A stretch of 64,000 bases of DNA, from assembly GCF_027943255.1 (NCBI RefSeq), contig NC_072892.1, positions 116,267,792 to 116,331,791 on the forward strand, read 5' to 3'. The notes below the pieces were generated by a model that was given only the letters and a program-made list of their open reading frames with translations, made no database searches and was not told where the DNA came from. Below, piece by piece: positions 10,578 to 22,199 of this stretch. The stretch's first letter is position 1. Each line of letters begins with the position of its first letter. The position numbers were made by a program, and so were the translations under genes. This DNA comes from Anastrepha obliqua. Taxonomy: Eukaryota > Arthropoda > Insecta > Diptera > Tephritidae.

Positions 10578-13500
10578 CTACAAATAATGCACCAACAAAA
10601 CCGTAAACGCAGTGAAAAATGATACAAGTGTGGCGCTAAGTGCGGCACTGCCACCCTTAGCAAACTCTTTCATCCACACCATAATCGGATCACGATTTCT
10701 GTTCAACCAGTCAAAATTAGATTGAATATTTGCTTTGGCGACCGTCTCCAAATTGTCTTGTACCTTACCACTGTCCTTTACCTTAGTCAGCAAAGCCAAA
10801 TACTGTAAAGATATAGCAAAAAGTGGGTGTGAGGTTATAGCTTATTGCATAAGTATTCGAAGAGTCTTCAGTTTTATACTCACTTTGGTTTGTTGTTCCT
10901 CATTAACTACATAATTGGCCATACCGACCATTGCTGCATTAAGTGGGTTATCGCCACCGAAACCCGAAGTCAAATTACTGTATGCCTCCCAATTTTCGTT
11001 AAGGAACTCTATACACACCAAAAGTCCAACACTGCTACGCGAATACGCCGCACTGAGTAGAGTGATGCGCTCTTGCGTACGCCAATCGACGGACATATCG
11101 ATTGAGCTAGCAACAAATTTTTGTAATTGAGACTGTGTTTGTGAGCAACCCAATGTAGAGGTGAGTGAGGTGCGTAATGCTTGATCATCTGATTGTAACA
11201 CTTGGTTATAAACAAAATCGAATTCTGCATCACCGGACTGGCGCAGTCCATTGCAGTATATATAAGATTGCAAATTTGGTTCGATTGCGATACCATTGCT
11301 AATTAGTGCCTTCAATTTGCTATTAGTTTCCTCTAGACAACTCTCCACGCCTGACAGGCAGGCGAGATCAATGGCCATATTACGTATGAACTTGGTAAGA
11401 TGCTGTTCGCCAGATATATCATTCACACCCAACTTCTCATAAAGTCCTGTCACTAATGAGGCCACAAAGAGTTGGAAATTTTTGTATTCGCTATCGCCAT
11501 TCAGATATTTAATGAATGTGCTGATTACACTGTAGGTAGCAGACCATGGTGCGTACTGATCTTCGTTCGTCATATATTGCATCAAATTCAACAGCATGGC
11601 TTGGTCGAGACGACCTGTAGAACTGAACTTGTAGACGTCATGAATAAGTTGAGCTCGATTGCGTGGATGGAATTTGTATGGTCGTGATTTCAGCTCATCG
11701 ATGATAAGATTCCAGTTTTGTTCATCGTAATTGATGCGATAGAAACCGGTCGATTGTTTATTGAGAATCAACCAATCATCAGCTGCTAGACTATTATCGC
11801 TGATTTCGATTTCTTTTGCTTTGAGCATAAAATGCGATGCGGTAGTGTTACGGTAGTCTGGATTTGATTTGTGGGCATAATTCAAGGGGATATACCAAGT
11901 TTTGTCTGATGTTAGGTCGGTACTATCGTAGAAAGCTTCTTGAGTTATGGTGAATGTGTTATTGTTGTAATTACGTGTAACGGTGAGTAGAGGATAACCG
12001 GATTGTTGAGACCAGCTTGAGAACATAGCCGCCATGGTGGCAGGCAGCGGCACGTTTTGTGCACCAGCCGCAATACCCAGAGCTTCGAAAAGTTGATACT
12101 CGTCAGCAGCACCATATTGACTGTTGGAAAATGCAATACGATTAAAAAGGGTTAATGAGTGTATAATATTTGAAGTGTACAGAATTTGAAAAATTTGATT
12201 TGAAAACTTAATTTGAGAATAAACGTAATTTGAAAGACCCATACTTTTCGTGAGGAAAAATTTTGTGCATAGTCATATATCGATAATAAAATGTGCAATC
12301 CCGAAAAAGTAGCAAGGTTATGACCATGGCTGAAGAAGGGCTCTTTTTGGTTCATATTAATAGTCTACATCCGAGAATCCTGAGATGTATGTAATTAAAC
12401 CAATGATAATATACAAAGCTGTTACGTGCGTATCGAGAACAAAGATCCTATGAAGAACGCGAAAAGTCCTGAATTAGCTTCAGCACGGAAGTGACGTACA
12501 CCTGCCCTACAGCTACGATGGAGATGGTGCGCGATCTGAATCGCGTTCAATAGTTATTTTTAGCTTTTTGCTTTTGGCATGGGTATAATTAGTGGTGTAA
12601 GTTTTTAAGGTAAGGAAGAACCATAGTAATGCGCTCAGTTTCAATTATTTCTGATGTATCATAATTAACCCAATAGTTTCTTTGTCTTGAAATCTCAAAG
12701 GGCTGTTTGAGGAATACTAGTACCAGCTTCCTTATAAGACATTCTAATAGCTTTTAAATGTAATAGGAGCAATCCACATCCGCATTCAATGAATTGAGAT
12801 ACATTTCTAAGCGTACTTACTTTGTTGTCAAATAAAGATTCAGCCCTAGGCGGAATACTGCGTCAGTCAGCGCACACTGCCACATATAAAGCACTGAACC
12901 GGCTTTCGAATACGAAATTGAATCGTAACGCTGCGAGATTTCAAATGGAGTTTGTACGTAATGTGTCATCGGGTTCATTTGGCCTGTACCATCACTAGTA
13001 AGTGCCGTTTGATAGTCGCCGGTAAGGAACATCTGATAAATGTCCCATTCAGGATAAGCCTAATAAATAAAGAAAAAAAAATTATATAAAAATTGCTTCA
13101 TGTGTGATCACCGAGCATTGCATTCACCTCATCTGTCGCCTGCCAAGAGAACAAGGTAGCAAAACCTTCTTTCAGCCAAAGATACGTCCACCATTTTGGA
13201 GTTACGAAGTTGCCAAACCATTGATGACAGTATTCGTGAGCGATGATAGTGGCGATATTAGTCTGAGTACTTGTGGTCGATGTATTCTTGCTGTATAGCG
13301 TGTATTGCTCTCGATATGTAACTAAGCCCCAGTTTTCCATAGCACCAGCGGCAAAGTCTGGCACACCAACTTGATACATTTTTGGCAATGCGAAATTCAC
13401 ATTGTAATACTCGGCAAGACGCTGTATCAGCAACATACCGGAAACCAAAGCCCATTCCTGATTCTGAGTTGTGCCCGGTCGACTGTAGACACGCTGTGGA

Positions 13501-16500
13501 AGTGCGTTCAACATACCTTCGGTATATTCGAAGTCAGACACAATGAACGCTACTAAATAAGTTGGCATAATAACAGTCTTTGGGAAGACGGAATAGCCAG
13601 GTCTAGATTAGAAATATTAAAATACATTACTTATTAGCGATAAGGAATTTATTGCTTACCTGCTTCTCTCTTCATCCAGAGGCATATTCGATATGGCATT
13701 TAATGAGGGATCATGATTAATAGTGATGTTGAATGTCGCGCGCTTGGCTGGTTCATCGTAGCACGGGAATGCATGACGAGCATCGGTCGACTCAAATTGT
13801 GTCGTTGCTAAATAACTGGAAGTAGAAGGCGTACATGAGCTACGATGAGTATTGCTACTTATAAATACTTTTGCTATAAATTCGGGCCAACTTTTGTACC
13901 CGAGCAGAAGAAAATATTTCTTAACGAAATTTTGAGCGCTGAATTCAAATCTGTTGATATTTCGCAGACTTTCGATAGGTCGTTGGAATGTGGAGATTTT
14001 TCATTTTGGTAACATTGCGCTTTCTCGTTTCGTTTGCAAAGATTTCTTGCGTTGGTTGGTTGGTTGGTTAGAGTGGTGATTCATCCAGAATCCAACTAGC
14101 GCTTCCGCACCATTTTGTTGCCACATCCTCGTTACCAAATTGTTTAACATTTATTTACAGCAGGACTATATCCAGTCTGTGCGGTTTAGGAACCTTATTA
14201 GGTTGTTGATGTCTAAGCCAGACAGCTGCTCGAGACTCTCGAACAGCGGTTTGCCCAGGGTTGACATTCTGTCCTTCCATAGGGCAGGGCATTCACAGAG
14301 AAAATGGAAGATTGTTTCTTTTTTCTCCGGTTGTTTACAACTATGACAGTATGTGTTGTGAGGGATGCCCATTTTGGCGGCTTGTTCTCCGATAGACCAG
14401 AAGCCAGTTATGACTGCCGTAAGTCTACAGGTGTCCCGTCGTTTCATGTTTATTAATGTCGACGATTGCTTGAGGTTGTAGGTGGGCCATAACGTTCTGC
14501 TGATTTTGCATTTCGTCTGGTCTCTCCATCTACACTCTGCAATTCGAAGGTATTTTAGGGAAATTGCATTCTTGACCGCACCTAGTGGAGTGAGTACTGG
14601 TACTGCAAGAGCGCTATTCATGGCAGATCCCCCTCTTGCCAGTTCATCAGCTTTTTCGTTACCTTCTATGTTCCGGTGTCCCGGGACCCAAATTAAGGTT
14701 ACGCTATGGTTTTCACTCAAGTTGGTGAGGCTATTCCTACTTTGCTCCACCACTTTAGAGGTTGTTATAGTCGCATCCAGCGCCTGGATTGCAGCTTGGC
14801 TATCCGAGAGAATAGCGATATTGCCCTTAAAAGAGAAATCTGCGATTAGTAACCTACAGGCTTCCCCAATTGCTAGTACTTCCGCTTGGAAGACGCTACT
14901 GGTATTAGGGAGACGCACAGATTTTTCAATTCCAAGTCTCTGAGAATATATACCAGCTCCGACACCACAATCCATTTTACTGCCATCTTATAGACTGTGG
15001 TATCGAAGTTGTTTAGAGAGAATCCCTTATTCCATTCTTTTTTAGATGGAAATAGTGTGGCAAAATTCCTATTGAACGTTGCCATCGGGACGATGTAGTC
15101 AGTCCTCACCGAGGTTAACTGAGTTTGTCGCAATAATAGACTAGCGTGACCATAAGTTTTTTCTTTCCAGCGACCCGCTTCATTTAACCTAAATGCACTC
15201 ATGGTTGCCGTCTTCTTTATATGTAGGTCTATTGGAATAACGTGTGTCAGTGCATTGAGAGCCTCTCTAGGACATGATCTGATTGCACCGACCGTTATTG
15301 CACAGGCTGATCTTTGTATTCTGCCGAGTAATTTGGTATTGTACTCTCTCTCTAGAGCTTTCCACCAAACTACCGAGCCATACGATAAAATGGGTCGTAT
15401 AACCGCCTTATACAGCCATAATGTGTGCTTAGGTTGAAGACCCCATCTTCTTCCAAGCATACGTTTGCAGGCATATAAAGCAATTTCTGCTTTCCTTACC
15501 CGTTCTTTGACGTTTAACTTCCAGCTAAGTTTGGAGTCCAGAATTACTCCTAAGTACTTTGCGCTGGTTGATAGTGACAGAGTTTGTCCGTTGATATTTG
15601 GTAGGGTGAAAGTTGGTACCTTGTATCTGGTGGTAAAAAGCATAAGTTCTGTTTTACGCGGGTTTAAACTTAGCCCACATCCTGTGGCCCAAGAGTTAAG
15701 CTCGCCTAATGCCCTTTGGATGATCCCACTGATCGTATTTGGACACAGTCCTGACACCATTAGCACCACATCATCAGCGTACGCCACCACTTTTACCCCA
15801 CCTCCGTCAAGTTTTATTAAGATTTTGCTGATCACACATAGCCAAAGAAGTGGAGATAATACTCCTCCTTGTGGAGTGCCCCCGTGGACCTTCTTGGTTA
15901 TGTTGATATTACCCATATTAGCTTTGATGATCCTGGTTTCTAGCATGGAGATGACCCAGTTACTAACGCAACTGTCCACCTCCAGGTCTATCAACGCCCG
16001 TTGGATGGCATCTGTGCTAACATTGTTAAAGGCGCCTTCGATATCCAAGAACGCCGCCATGGTATAATGTTTGCTCTCTAGAGAGCCCTCTATAGTTCGG
16101 ATTACCTCGTGAAGTGCTGTCTCCGTAGATTTGCCTTTAAGGTATGCGTGTTGTGCAGTTGATATACCAGAGCTCTCCAAAGAGCTTCTGAGGTGCATAT
16201 CCAAAAGTCTTTCAAAGGTTTTTAACAGGAAGGACGAAAGACTGATTGGCCTGAAGTCCTTCGCTGATTCATGTCCTCTTCTACCTACTTTTGGTATGAA
16301 GACGACCTTGACTAGTTTCCAGCTATCTGGAATATGGCCTAAGTTTAAACACGCTTTAAAAATTTCCTCTAGCCATGGTAGGATACAGTCCAAGGTTTCC
16401 TGTAGCATCTTTGGAATGATTCCATCTGGCCCCGGAGATTTAAAGGGTGAGAAAGATTTGATTGCCCATGCAACTTTTTCTTTGGTAATAATTTCATTTG

Positions 16501-19500
16501 CAAGATGCTGTGGATTATATTGGCTCCGCCTAATGTTTCCCCTCTCACTTTCGTAAGCGCTGCATCCCGGAAAGTGCGTGTTTAGCAGAAGCTCTAGCGA
16601 TTCCTCTGCTGTAGCAGTCCAAGTTCCATCAGGTTTCTTGACCCAAGAAGCCATTGAGTGGTCTTTGGAAAGAACACGGCTGAGCCTAGCAGAACCCCTG
16701 GTGGATTCGATTGACGAGCAAAAATCCCTCCAGCTCTCTTTTTTGGCGGCCCTGATTGCCTTTTTGTACTGTCTCCGACTTTCTCTGTACAATTCCCAAT
16801 TTCCCGTCGAGTAGCTGAGGTTAAACGTTGATCTAGATTTTTCCCTTAGTTTTAAGAGCTCACTGCTCCACCAAGGAGGGTGAGTTTTTTTGCTAAATTT
16901 TATGGGGCAGGACGTTTTGTAGGCCCTACTAAATGCCTTTCCCAGTGTTATGACCCTACTCTCAAGGTTTTCCGTGAGAGTGATTTGAGAGATAGGAGTC
17001 TCTCCTAACCTATTGTTTACTGCATTTTTGAACCTTTTCCAGTTGGTTCTTAAAGGATTTCGATACGGTAGGGGTGGATCTACCTTAAGATCCAAATCGT
17101 AGAGGATCCAACTGTGATCAGAAAATGACCTTTTATTGGATACCCTCCAATTATCTACCCTTACTGAGCTATTTTCAGACAGTAGAGTAACATCAATCAC
17201 TTCCTCCCATCCTCTGAAGTACTCCGTACTGGGAAAGGTGAAAGTGGGAGTGTTACCCCTGTTACATACCGATAAGTTAGTATCAATAATAAAATTATAT
17301 AAAGACTCACCTCGGTCGTTTGTCTCAGAGCTTCCCCACAGCGCATGCCTCGCGTTGGCGTCGCATCCGAGTAGCAGGGTTTTGTTTCTGGTTGCTTCAA
17401 GCACAAGCCCACAAGCCTCCTCGGGCGGTGCTGGCCGATCATGTGCCATATAGATGGATGCAAGTGTGATGCTGACACCGTCAGCAGCTTCCACCTCAAC
17501 GGCCGTCACATCCTGTGAACTGTATGATGGGATTAAAAATATGTTTAAGTGTTTTTTGGCTACAATACATGATCTAGGATTACCTTGAGTACGCTTATAG
17601 TACAGATTGTAGTTTCTTCCAGGGAACCCCTTCACCTCGTTGCTCCGCACCCAGGGTTCCTGAATTAAGGCTATGTCAACGTTCTCCTCCCCTAGGAGAA
17701 CGGTTAGGTTGTCCGTTGCAGTTTGTGAATGCTGCAGGTTAATTTGGACAACCTTTAAAACCATTTTTATTGGTTTGCTTCCGCAGGTTCGGCGTCATTT
17801 AACTGCATGCCAGTCAGCAGTTCGCTGGTGCCGTCAACCTCATCCTGCTCCTCCTCCGGATTCGCAGAACGGAATATCTTCAGCTGGGCCTTCCGTATGC
17901 CGAACCGAAGTTTATTTTCCACTTTTTGCAGTGGTTCAAGGCTCTCTTCTGTAATTTGAAGGAGGAACGACACGCTGTGCTTTTGCGGAGCCTCCGCTTT
18001 GATGATCGACCAGTCGGCCATCGGCACTGCGCGGTTGTGAGCCTGGAGATAGGGAATCAGCTGATTGGCTTCAAACTCCATGTTTGGTATCCAGATGCGA
18101 GCCCTCGGCCTTCGTGGTATCTCGCTAGCTAGAATGAGCTTGAGCCTCAAGCCATCCCAACTGTTCTGAATTTCGCCAATCGCTTTTTTCAGGAAATGCA
18201 ATGAGTACTGGTCATCACATTTGATTACCCGGCAACCGCGAACCACTTCCACCGAGTCGAAACCTGGCGATTGACCCTCCGGGTTCGCCATGACATGGTC
18301 GACGATTATGCGAGACAACCGTGCCTCAATCTCCGACCATTTTTCAAGCACAGGTTTGCCGCGGTTGGAAGTTTCGTCCACCAGTGCCATTTGAAGGTGG
18401 TCCCGTGCCACCTCACTGAACTGTTTGGTAAGTGTGGGGACAACCGCACCCTGATCTGAGATCTTGTGCTTCTTTGCTGCCCTTTTGTTTTCGTCTTGCG
18501 AACGGTTACGTTTCTTGGCCTCTGTCTTTCGGGCGGTTTGGAATGCCAGATATTCGTCCACCACCTTTTGACACCTTGCCTTGTCAGCCTCATCTTTGGG
18601 ATGAGCTTTACCTTCGGTCTCGTTCTTACGAATCCTGCCAAGGATAGCGAGAGACCTCTGGTAGAGCTTGTACCTTGATGGGCCTTTATTGGCACGCTTT
18701 TGCCCCATGGCTTTAGCGGATGTTGTCGGTTTATTTATTGTTGTTGGCGTGCTGTGGCCCACAGCTTTACCCTCAACTGCTTCCTGGCTGGAGGCCAGGA
18801 GCTCATCCTCCGTGGAAGATCCGATCCCCAGTTTGTCATGGGTGACCGATTGCTTGTCCTGTAGCTTAGTTTGTGTGTCCGTTTGTTTGTCTTGTGCTGT
18901 CAGTGCGTCCGTTTGTCTTTCCGTCACTTTGTCCGTCTGTTTCTCGCCGCTATCCGATTTTGGTTTTTTTGTTGGTTTCATTATTCTGGTTCGTATGGTC
19001 ACCTGCCCCGCCTAAGGGGCTGCGCATGTCGCCATGCGCGGTGACCAAGGAGGAATTAGGGGAAATAACCGGTCGACCATGGCAGCGCCCCATACCATGG
19101 CAAGGCCACCGTTACAACCTGAGGCGGCCTGATATCAGGAGGGCTCCGTTCAAAGACAGCCTTGTTTAATCCCCCGGCTGCCAAACCCACCCAATAGGCA
19201 CGGGTCGCATCACACCTTGGGTTGAGGGAGTTTTTTTAACGAAGTTTACGTCTTCGGCCTGTGTGGTTCGCGGGAGACCTACTCTCCTACCTTCCATATC
19301 TGGGAGGTGTTCCCCTATCCACCACCTGGGGACGCGCCCTCTAGGGATAACAGGCTCCCCCAAGGGTTCTTGCGTTAAATTGAAAGAAAAATTTTCGGTG
19401 GACCCAATCTAGGGAAACTTATAGCTGACGATAACTTTAAGCGAAGTTTAATACCCAAAGAAATGGCTGTATGGGCATTGCCAACCGGTAAAGTGACAAC

Positions 19501-20969
19501 TTCAGCCAAATTATCGCGGAACTATTGCTAAATTGCAAAAGAACAGGTGCTCGTATGTCGCCTGAAATTCAGCTTATGTATTTCCACCTGGATTTTTTCT
19601 CCGAAAATGTAGGTGTTTCGAGTGAGCGACATTAATATTTGTGTAATAGTGAGAGAAATTACCAAGGATTCATGGCATGAATGCATGATTACGGTATATT
19701 AAGTATATTATTAGTTTGGGGAAAAAGACATCCATTATTTTTACGTAAAATTTGTGCGCAATTGGTTTAAAACTATTTTATGGTCGATCTTTAACTCTTG
19801 GGCGATGCTACGACTACTAACATCCGGTCGACTTCGATTATTTCTGTGATTTTATCGACATTTTTTCTAATATCAAAAAGGCCACAACGGAATCGATGAA
19901 ACAAAAATTCCACGTAATTAGCTGTTACAGTAGCAGCACCATAAACACTATTCACAATTTTAGCGGCCTGGTTTGCCTTTTCGACTTTATCAAAGAAAAG
20001 CTTTATTGGACCGAATTTTCTCTTTGCTAACTTCCATTCTTAACGTCCTGTAACTCAAAACTGAATGAAACGAACAAAAACAGGAAAACAATTTTTTTTT
20101 GTGTGAAATGTGACATTGACAAGAAGCATAAACTTTAAATTGCTTGAGAGAGAGATCACTACAGCCATCAACCGAGAACGTAATGGATTTCTTTTTCCTC
20201 AACCAAAATTTATGACACATGTTCATAAGTATACAAATGAAAAAGCTGTGCCGTACTTCATTTTTAAATTTTGATTTATGGTTGAAAATTGCACAAAATT
20301 AATTATCTCAAAAAACTCAATTAGAATCGAAAATTTCCTTAGAAACATCCTTTTGTTGCTCTGGTGCAAAGCCGTGTACTCCGATGATATTAATCAAGAT
20401 CTCACTTACCGTTCATTGCCTTCTTCATCACTATAGGTGGACAAGTAAAACCCACCATTATCGGTACGCAATTCCCCTTCATAAGCGATGGTTAAAACCC
20501 AAAAAGTGCCTTTGCTAAAGGTGAGTGACTGGTTTGTTGGTGTTAGACTAAGAAATTCACGTTCCTCCTCATACGCGGTGCTTAGCTGCTCCAGAGTACC
20601 ACTCGTTTCGTTTGCGTTAGTAACGGTTGCTTTGAATGCTGCCAATTGACGAGCATGCAAAACTATGGTCCTTGTATCCTCGATAACTTTTAACAGAATT
20701 TTCACAGTGCCTGTGAATTCCTTCGTGCCATTGTGCACATTTGTCGTCAGTTCAACGTCATAGTGCACTGGTTCGGTGGCGTTTGGTAGCCGATAGTCCA
20801 AGTCTGCGCGCGTTTCACCGTAAGCAACGATTTGCCCGTCCACGACACGTGCCGCAGGATGCTCAGCATACAGTGGCGGGATTCCGTGTGTTGCCGCTTC
20901 GCAGGATATAATAAAGGCCAATACGGCTAAAAGGACAACACACCCGTTCACTTTGATGTTGCGGTACAT
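10578..20969 (-). CDS. APN-B: complete aminopeptidase N-like gene with GPI-type tail
   Basis: Six coding exons (minus): 20410-20969, 13660-13815, 13128-13602, 12821-13059, 10884-12120 and 10578-10802, giving 963 residues, all junctions GT/AG and in phase. The start at 20969 ([10 protein letters not shown]) matches the other copies and gives a clean signal peptide; an ATG 27 bp upstream is in frame but lies between the predicted initiator and the shared start. Domains: M1 N domain about residues 55-240, canonical GAMEN about 324, HEYCH about 360 with Glu 18 residues on (zinc ligands), ERAP1_C-like helical domain in exon 5. The C terminus ends GGSAAL then a hydrophobic stretch [14 protein letters not shown], as expected for a GPI-anchor signal. 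Intron 1 is 6.6 kb because of a LINE, against 67 bp in the sister genes. It is the most canonical copy. Confidence 0.93.
14166..17764 (-). CDS. LINE-1 ORF2: endonuclease, reverse transcriptase and RNase H, one frameshift
   Basis: The start at 17764 gives [13 protein letters not shown], the usual first strand of an AP-type endonuclease; [15 protein letters not shown] (about residue 133) and SDH (about 217) complete it. [26 protein letters not shown] and AYADDVVLM (about 661). RNase H follows in the next frame: [19 protein letters not shown] and WVPGH, then a Cys/His tail (HSCKQPE, CECPA). The frames join at about 14988, inside the codon before the first RNase H Asp (TDGS), where one base is missing. 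Otherwise the ORF is open, so the element decayed recently. Confidence 0.88.
17767..19002 (-). CDS. LINE-1 ORF1 (nucleic-acid-binding structural protein)
   Basis: 411 codons. The N terminus is a low-complexity, Asp/Gln/Thr-rich stretch (repeats of DKQTD type), followed by a basic segment (about residues 100-190) and a globular C-terminal part with [19 protein letters not shown], which resembles the DUF4780-type domain found in some insect LINE ORF1 proteins. No CCHC zinc knuckle is visible. The stop TAA lies two bases before the ORF2 start (TAAAAATG), suggesting termination-reinitiation. The frame is fully open. Confidence 0.8.
   Translation of the reverse strand: MTIRTRIMKPTKKPKSDSGEKQTDKVTERQTDALTAQDKQTDTQTKLQDKQSVTHDKLGIGSSTEDELLASSQEAVEGKAVGHSTPTTINKPTTSAKAMGQKRANKGPSRYKLYQRSLAILGRIRKNETEGKAHPKDEADKARCQKVVDEYLAFQTARKTEAKKRNRSQDENKRAAKKHKISDQGAVVPTLTKQFSEVARDHLQMALVDETSNRGKPVLEKWSEIEARLSRIIVDHVMANPEGQSPGFDSVEVVRGCRVIKCDDQYSLHFLKKAIGEIQNSWDGLRLKLILASEIPRRPRARIWIPNMEFEANQLIPYLQAHNRAVPMADWSIIKAEAPQKHSVSFLLQITEESLEPLQKVENKLRFGIRKAQLKIFRSANPEEEQDEVDGTSELLTGMQLNDAEPAEANQ
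19720..19995 (-). mobile_element. Mariner transposase N-terminal fragment (relic)
   Basis: Minus-strand text with a helix-turn-helix pattern: [18 protein letters not shown], then [11 protein letters not shown], and [11 protein letters not shown], matching the order seen in mariner DNA-binding domains. Stops follow, and no catalytic domain is seen. It lies in intron 1 of APN-B outside LINE-1. The flanking stretches 19377-19720 and 19995-20400 show nothing else. Confidence 0.5.
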
Positions 20970-21004
20970 TTCGCGATCTAGGCGGCCGCAGCGCAATTAA
21001 CGAA

Positions 21005-21076
21005 ATATTCTGAGCCGTTATGTGGAGTAAGCTTTTAAAGATAGTTAATTTGAAGCTGAAACTTGTTATCATGAAC
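21005..21076 (-). promoter_or_regulatory. APN-B core promoter (TATA plus initiator)
   Basis: TTTAAAAG at 21032-21039 and TCAG at 21010-21013 (minus) are 28 bp apart, the normal TATA-to-start spacing of arthropod promoters. The predicted start is the A at 21011, giving a 5' UTR of about 42 nt. The upstream AACAAGTTTCAGCTTC (about 21051-21068) is shared with A, D and E. This is the only copy with both elements intact. Confidence 0.75.
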
Positions 21077-21119
21077 TAAATTCGCCCTTCGGCGCTTTGA
21101 CGCTTAGTTTCAGGTTAAT

Positions 21120-21540
21120 TTGGAATCACCACCTTTAATCCTTTAATCACCAGTTACAATGTTTTAAAGGAAGTTTTCGTATTGTCTCGCCTCTATAAAT
21201 AGGTCTTTCGAATGTTGAATTCTGAGCAATTTTTGGTCCTGAATTGGCTTGTGTGGAATGAAATATGCACAGACCTTTCGTAAGCCCAAATGATCAGTTA
21301 AAATGCGATAAAGCGATGTTTTGAATTGGAATGATTTCTTTCGGTTCATTTTTGATAAATTTACGAACAATTTCTATGGAGTTATCGTTGATTACTGGTT
21401 TTCAGCGGCCCGTATGTTCATTGCCATTTATGTCCTCACAACCATCTCTGAAACGTGTAAACCACTCATGAACTCTGGCGCGAGATAGACAATCATCGTC
21501 ATCAACTTTTTTCAGCAATTAAAATGTTTCGGTAAACGTT
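21120..21540 (-). mobile_element. Mariner relic (same family as 40055-40870)
   Basis: Minus strand: SRARVHEWFTRFRDGCEDING (HTH part), then YRILTDHLGLRKVC and QKLLRIQHSKDL, which match the plus-strand relic at 40080-40380 nearly word for word. Only the DNA-binding half is left; the DDE core is absent. Frameshifts separate the parts. Confidence 0.65.
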
Positions 21541-22195
21541 TTACCAATTATATGATAAAACAAAAACAAATACTAATCCAGAAATACGTAGGATTTCTTA
21601 CAGATTATGAGCTTAGAATTATAGTGTGCCTTAAAGCTAAGAGTTTCGTAAGTATTTCATTAATTAGTAAGCTCTCAATACAGGAGAATGAGAAACATAA
21701 GTAGCTTTAACTCGTTCTAAAAAAAACATCAGTACACCTAAGGCTTTCTAGAGGCATATGAAAATAAATTCACTCAGGAAGGAAAGGGGAGTCAGTCGAT
21801 TTACTTATAATGCCAACCAGCAAAAAATCTATGTAATGACTTTAAATTAATTAATAAACATCTAGCAAAAGAAAAACATTATATTCGCATATTTAACCAC
21901 ATCCACTGGCAACTATGGTATACAAATGAGTTTGAACTTTAGCAATAAAATTAAGCACATTCCTTTCTCCTGTTGGAAGTTATATAAACTCAATTTATAT
22001 GCAAGCAGCATTAAAAATTAGTTTTACGTAGGAAAATTACAATCACAAGTACAGAGATGAACAAACAAAAACAAAAAAAAAAAAAAGTAAACGAAAAGCA
22101 TTCATAAGTCATCGGGAATGCATCTAATAAAGAAATGGAAGTGATTTATTAGTATATTTTTCTGAACAAGATTTACTTTATTCACGTGTCTGGGC
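21541..22195. other. AT-rich spacer upstream of the LTR-like repeat
   Basis: No coding signal or recognisable repeat, apart from short A runs near 22075. Confidence 0.3.
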
Positions 22196-22199
22196 AACA

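Larger units (their letters stand above)
14044..19376 (-). mobile_element. Near full-length LINE (LINE-1 here) in APN-B intron 1, with target-site duplication
   Basis: A 5.3-kb non-LTR element (14054-19366) oriented with the host gene. The direct repeat TTCTTGCGTT flanks it at 14044-14053 and 19367-19376, a target-site duplication. The 3' end (minus) is a run of AACC units. Order on the minus strand: GC-rich 5' UTR, ORF1, ORF2 with endonuclease, RT and RNase H. The RNase H domain and an ORF1 lacking CCHC knuckles point to the I/LOA/R1 group; the exact clade is inferred. It is AT-poorer than its surroundings. Confidence 0.9.

Noticed and set aside
15465..16067. 200-codon plus-strand ORF and similar long plus ORFs in 14-19 kb and 24-29 kb
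   Set aside because: Antisense shadows of LINE ORF1/ORF2, which have clear catalytic motifs on the minus strand.
20970..20996. Upstream ATG of APN-B (nine extra residues)
   Set aside because: The ATG at 20969 matches the starts of A and C and leaves a better signal peptide.
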